From positions 1 to 8,555 of the forward strand of contig JAPLHL010000021.1 of NCBI GenBank assembly GCA_026389655.1: a stretch of DNA of 8,555 nucleotides. The letters are read 5' to 3'. Shown here in pieces: positions 5,895 through 8,555 of the stretch (positions are counted from its first letter, which is position 1; each line of letters starts with the position of its first letter). Position numbers and translations under genes: made by a program. The notes under the pieces are model-generated. The model had not been told where the DNA came from and did not search any database. It saw only the letters and a program-made list of their open reading frames with translations. Source of the DNA: Chloroflexota bacterium. Its GTDB lineage: Bacteria > Chloroflexota > Dehalococcoidia > GIF9 > UBA5629.

Positions 5895-7010
5895 ATGGTT
5901 AAAAGCATATTGCGTACTTGTGACCGCCTCAGGGAGTACCTGCCTTTGACGGGTATTCTTTTACTCTTATTCTGCATAAGCTGTGCTGTCTCTCCACTTA
6001 CGAATTCCGGCGTCCCCGCACAAAATGATTCGCAGTCCGTGCTGGCGTCCAACCCTGATAACGCACAGCAACCCAGTAACAGCACTGCCCAATCTTCTAT
6101 AGGGAATATTCAAGCAAACGGTATTACCAGCTCCAGCGCAATTATCATGTGGTCAACCGATAAACCGGTGTCCGGCCTTGTGCAGTGGGGAAGAACAACC
6201 GATTATGAATTCAGTTCACAGGCAGACGGGGAACCTGCCGTGCAACAATCAGTAAGCCTGACAGGTCTCAGACCCGATACTACATATCATTACAGGATTA
6301 CGTTAACTGCGCAGAACGGGGTGCAGGTAACCAGCCCGGACCAGACTTTCAGCACTTTAGAGCAGCTTAACACCAGGTCCCTTGTAATCTCCCGCATCGG
6401 CATGTTGAAGATCACCGGTAATACGGCTATTATCGCATGGTCTACTGATGCGCCTGCTACCGGACAGGTTGAATACGGCAAGACCAGCGTCTATGGCGCC
6501 TCAACAACGATAAACGGCGGTTATATCTATGATCATGCCCTTGAAGTGAAGCAACTGACGCCGGGTACTACATATCACTACCGGGTGCTGTCCCTCGATA
6601 AAAATGGAAACGAGGCGGTAAGCGCAGACCAGTTATTCTCAACAGTTGACCCGTCAGATAGAACAGCGCCTGTTATTTCCGATATCAGCATAACCGATAT
6701 AACCCATGCAAGTGCAACGATTAGCTGGGTTACCAGTGAACTTGCCTCCAGCCAAATTGAATATGATACTAACGTGTCATATTCAAATGTAACGCCTCTG
6801 GACACTATGCTGTTATTCAATCATACCGTTACTTTAGACAATCTTAGCAACAGCAAATCTTATCATTTCAGGATCACGTCAACGGACCCCGCCGGCAACG
6901 TTTCTACCTCTCCCGATGCAACATTAGTCACTTCGGAGGCCCCGCGTGTCATGGGTGTCATGAGCTTCGACCATACCAAGTGCAAGTGCAGTGCATCCTC
7001 AGCCAGGTAA
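5895..7010 (+). CDS. Lipoprotein with three fibronectin type III-like domains
   Basis: A 371-residue surface protein. Residues 1-30 are a lipoprotein-type signal peptide (basic N-terminus with several Arg, core GILLLLF, then CISC with Cys30 as the likely lipidated residue). A Ser/Asn/Gln-rich linker (31-67) follows. Three similar beta-sandwich domains lie at about 69-156, 162-251 and 257-346. Each has a 'W(S/V)T(D/S)xxxxxxxxxY/WG'-like strand, and the first two have LxPxTTYHYR (NSKSYHFR in the third), as in FN3 and purple-acid-phosphatase N-terminal domains. No catalytic domain follows, so binding, adhesion or scaffold use is likely. The tail KCKCSASSAR is odd and may be a truncated end. Start at 5895 was chosen over 5802 because GAGGA (5886-5890) sits 4 bases upstream and the signal peptide then lies at the very N-terminus. 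It is monocistronic and convergent with the methyltransferase. Confidence 0.8.
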   Translation: MVKSILRTCDRLREYLPLTGILLLLFCISCAVSPLTNSGVPAQNDSQSVLASNPDNAQQPSNSTAQSSIGNIQANGITSSSAIIMWSTDKPVSGLVQWGRTTDYEFSSQADGEPAVQQSVSLTGLRPDTTYHYRITLTAQNGVQVTSPDQTFSTLEQLNTRSLVISRIGMLKITGNTAIIAWSTDAPATGQVEYGKTSVYGASTTINGGYIYDHALEVKQLTPGTTYHYRVLSLDKNGNEAVSADQLFSTVDPSDRTAPVISDISITDITHASATISWVTSELASSQIEYDTNVSYSNVTPLDTMLLFNHTVTLDNLSNSKSYHFRITSTDPAGNVSTSPDATLVTSEAPRVMGVMSFDHTKCKCSASSAR

Positions 7011-7086
7011 AAACTACAATCACACCGATCATTTAAGAGCCGTAGATGCACGGAAGAGAAGCCTTTTACAGGTACTGCTCAGATCT

Positions 7087-7701
7087 TTATTTGACCGGTG
7101 TTAAAAGCGCAGCCATACTGATCGTAACAGTAGGCCTATCCACGACTTTAAATCCTTCAGCCTGAGCAATCGAGAGTGTCGTATCGAAGGCATCCCTGGA
7201 CACGTGTAATTTTGGTTCTACTATCAATAGAGTACCCTCGGCCTTCAGCGAACCGCGCACGTCTTGAAAAAATCCCTTCTTGTTACGCACTTCATGTACC
7301 ATCCAGAATGCCAGGGCAAAATCAGCATTTTCATTAAGTCCGAGGCTATCTGAAGTACACTGCTGAAATTTCATAACTTTAATAAGACCGGCACGCTCCG
7401 CCTTCCGCCTGACGGCTTCCAGCATCTTTTCCTGCAGGTCTACGCATATAACCTTGCCGCTGCTGCCTACCATATCCGCCAACGGTAAAGAGAAATATCC
7501 CATACCGCATCCGATATCCAGGGCTGTATCTCCCTCCCGTACCAGGCCATGAAGAATATTTTTCGGATTTTGTATTATGCGGCGCAAAGGGTTGTCAAAG
7601 GTGAAACACAACCACCACGGACATGTACCCGTTCTACACAACAGCTTATCTAAAAGTGACATGCGATAGTATAGCCGAGTTAATTGCCATTGAACAAACA
7701 T
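7087..7701 (-). CDS. Class I SAM-dependent methyltransferase
   Basis: Up to 204 residues with a Rossmann-type methyltransferase core. Motif I is LDIGCGMGYFSLPLA (61-75), binding S-adenosylmethionine. The acidic end of strand 2 is CVDLQ with Asp88, which contacts the ribose. AFWMVHEV (131-138) is motif IV-like and GTLLIVEPK (156-164) is the following strand. The segment CPWWLCFTFDNPLRR (27-41) before the core resembles the short lead-in of a family of small UbiE/Methyltransf_11-type enzymes; the methyl acceptor is unknown. No Shine-Dalgarno site precedes either the ATG at 7701 or Met14 at 7662. The predicted promoter would start transcription at about 7700, so translation is either leaderless from 7701 or begins at 7662 (191 residues). 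It lies between the FN3 lipoprotein (convergent) and the Mop gene (divergent), with no functional link evident. Confidence 0.82.
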   Translation of the reverse strand: MFVQWQLTRLYYRMSLLDKLLCRTGTCPWWLCFTFDNPLRRIIQNPKNILHGLVREGDTALDIGCGMGYFSLPLADMVGSSGKVICVDLQEKMLEAVRRKAERAGLIKVMKFQQCTSDSLGLNENADFALAFWMVHEVRNKKGFFQDVRGSLKAEGTLLIVEPKLHVSRDAFDTTLSIAQAEGFKVVDRPTVTISMAALLTPVK

Positions 7702-7706
7702 CGGAA

Positions 7707-7735
7707 TGTATAGAGAACTAAGCTTAGGCTTGCAA
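7707..7735 (-). promoter_or_regulatory. Putative promoter of the methyltransferase gene
   Basis: On the minus strand, TTGCAA (7735-7730, 4 of 6), a 17-base spacer and TATACA (7712-7707, 4 of 6). The expected transcription start falls at about 7700, at the ATG of the longest reading frame, which bears on the choice of start codon. Confidence 0.4.
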
Positions 7736-7851
7736 GCACTATCAAGGCAAAGCTGGCCATCAACGGGTGTATAATAAGTAATCAGAGCAATTCGGAATTA
7801 ATTCACACGGCTTTTTGGTAGTATTCATTACAAGAGTTTGGGAGGTGTAAA

Positions 7852-8061
7852 GTGAAAATCAGCGCCCGTAATATCCTCAGTGGCAAGATCAAATCAATCA
7901 AGCCGGGAGCAGTCAATGATGAGATTATCGTGAAACTAACCGGTGGGGACGAGATTGTCGCCGTAATCACAAAAGAATCAAGCAAAGGCTTGAAGCTGAG
8001 TAAAAACAAAAAGGTCTATGCGATTATTAAGGCCAGCAATGTCATGATAGGTATCGACTGA
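7852..8061 (+). CDS. Single-domain molybdenum-pterin-binding protein (Mop / molbindin, TOBE domain)
   Basis: A 69-residue protein that is one Mop/TOBE domain. It begins MKISARNILSGKIKSIKPGA, then VNDEIIVKLTGGDEIVAVIT and, towards the end, VYAIIKASNVMIGID. The 'SARN-L-GKI--I--GAVN' opening and 'I-ASDVMI'-type end are hallmarks of molbindins, small cytoplasmic proteins that assemble into oligomers and bind molybdate or tungstate for storage or homeostasis; the same domain ends ModE and ModC. The length is the usual 68-70. The start is GTG at 7852, with GGGAGG (7840-7845) 6 bases upstream. A TATAAT at 7770-7775 could be its -10 box, without a clear -35. It is divergent from the methyltransferase and convergent with the Fe-S protein, 26 bases away. 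It implies that the host uses Mo- or W-enzymes. Confidence 0.92.
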   Translation: MKISARNILSGKIKSIKPGAVNDEIIVKLTGGDEIVAVITKESSKGLKLSKNKKVYAIIKASNVMIGID

Positions 8062-8087
8062 CGCGCGGCCACATATAAGCATTTAAA

Positions 8088-8555
8088 TTACAGGTCCACA
8101 TCCAGCGGGAGGCCCTTGGATTCATCCCTGACAAGCGTCCTCGCCCCGGAAGGACACTTTGCTGTGCAGACGCCACACCCCAGGCAGGTTTCAACGTCGT
8201 ATAGAGGGCTCCCGCCTTCGACAGGCTTGCAGGCATCAAATGCGCAGACCTTCACGCAGGTGCCACAGGAAACGCAGGTTTCCCTGTCAATGCGCACCGA
8301 ATAGCCGGACGAAACGATATTTGTCACCTTGTCTTTACTATTGAGCTTCCTGGCCAGCTTCATGCCCTCAATTCCGCCGCAGCAGCATGAACAGCAGGAG
8401 CAGATCACACCGGTCCTGCCGCCCGTCTCCGTCTTCAGCCAGGCGGAAATTATCCTGTTGAGACTGACAGATCCCTGCTGCAGCTCCAGTGCCTCGCCTT
8501 GCGTAATCTTACGCACATGATACTGCGCACAATGCTCCAGCCAGAATTCGGCAGT
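8088..8555 (-). CDS. Cysteine-rich 4Fe-4S dicluster protein, C-terminal part (cut by the window edge)
   Basis: The minus-strand frame is open to the window edge, giving 155 codons of a longer protein. It starts TAEFWLEHCAQYHVRKITQG at the edge; a GTG at 8516 lies inside and is not a convincing start. A motif ICSCCSCCCGG (residues 51-61 of the fragment) carries six cysteines. It is followed by two ferredoxin-type 4Fe-4S sites: CVSCGTCVKVC (94-104) and CLGCGVCTAKCP (124-135). This arrangement, with a 'RKIT-xEAL-L' helix before a CNCC-CCC-like motif and then a bacterial-type ferredoxin domain, is seen in anaerobe 4Fe-4S proteins, commonly with further cysteines upstream. It is likely a cytoplasmic electron carrier or redox-enzyme subunit; the partner is not visible. 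Convergent with the Mop gene. Confidence 0.8.
   Translation of the reverse strand, partial: TAEFWLEHCAQYHVRKITQGEALELQQGSVSLNRIISAWLKTETGGRTGVICSCCSCCCGGIEGMKLARKLNSKDKVTNIVSSGYSVRIDRETCVSCGTCVKVCAFDACKPVEGGSPLYDVETCLGCGVCTAKCPSGARTLVRDESKGLPLDVDL

Noticed and set aside
7702..7851. Molybdenum-cofactor riboswitch upstream of the Mop gene
   Set aside because: The gap is only about 150 bases and is shared with the methyltransferase promoter. I saw no set of paired helices resembling that riboswitch.

Overview
The window reads as bacterial chromosome of moderate GC with strong Shine-Dalgarno sites (GGAGG type), sigma70-like promoters, two lipoprotein-type signal peptides and an iron-sulfur protein. 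Acyl-CoA metabolism genes next to a molybdate/molybdopterin-binding protein and a 4Fe-4S protein fit an anaerobe or facultative anaerobe. The protein flavour resembles environmental Chloroflexota (Dehalococcoidia-like) genomes, but that is an impression from memory, not a test. No RNA gene, insertion sequence, CRISPR array, prophage or attachment site was seen.

Layout. 1-158 (-): N-terminus of an MFS transporter that runs off the left edge. 159-476: intergenic region with the promoter of the next gene. 477-1627 (+): thiolase broken by an internal deletion and frameshift, ending in a strong terminator at 1685-1726. 1813-2670 (+): crotonase-family protein with its own promoter and an in-frame 27-bp tandem duplication. 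2726-3766 (-): SMP-30/Drp35-like beta-propeller with an exported, probably lipidated N-terminus. 3942-5525 (-): AMP-forming acyl-CoA synthetase with a near-consensus promoter and two small palindromes in its leader. 5895-7010 (+): lipoprotein with three fibronectin-III-like domains. 7087-7701 (-): class I SAM methyltransferase. 7852-8061 (+): single-domain Mop (molbindin) protein. 8088-8555 (-): C-terminal part of a cysteine-rich 2x[4Fe-4S] protein that runs off the right edge.

How the genes fit together. Acyl-CoA synthetase (activation), crotonase (hydration or isomerisation) and thiolase (cleavage or condensation) are three steps of a fatty- or organic-acid CoA pathway. They are not one operon: each has its own promoter and the synthetase is on the opposite strand. 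Strand switches between nearly all neighbours show that this is a set of independent transcription units.

No convincing new multi-gene system is visible. The most notable points are two length mutations in adjacent acyl-CoA genes (deletion with frameshift in the thiolase, perfect 27-bp duplication in the crotonase), a crotonase lacking both standard catalytic glutamates, and several well-formed promoters that help decide starts.
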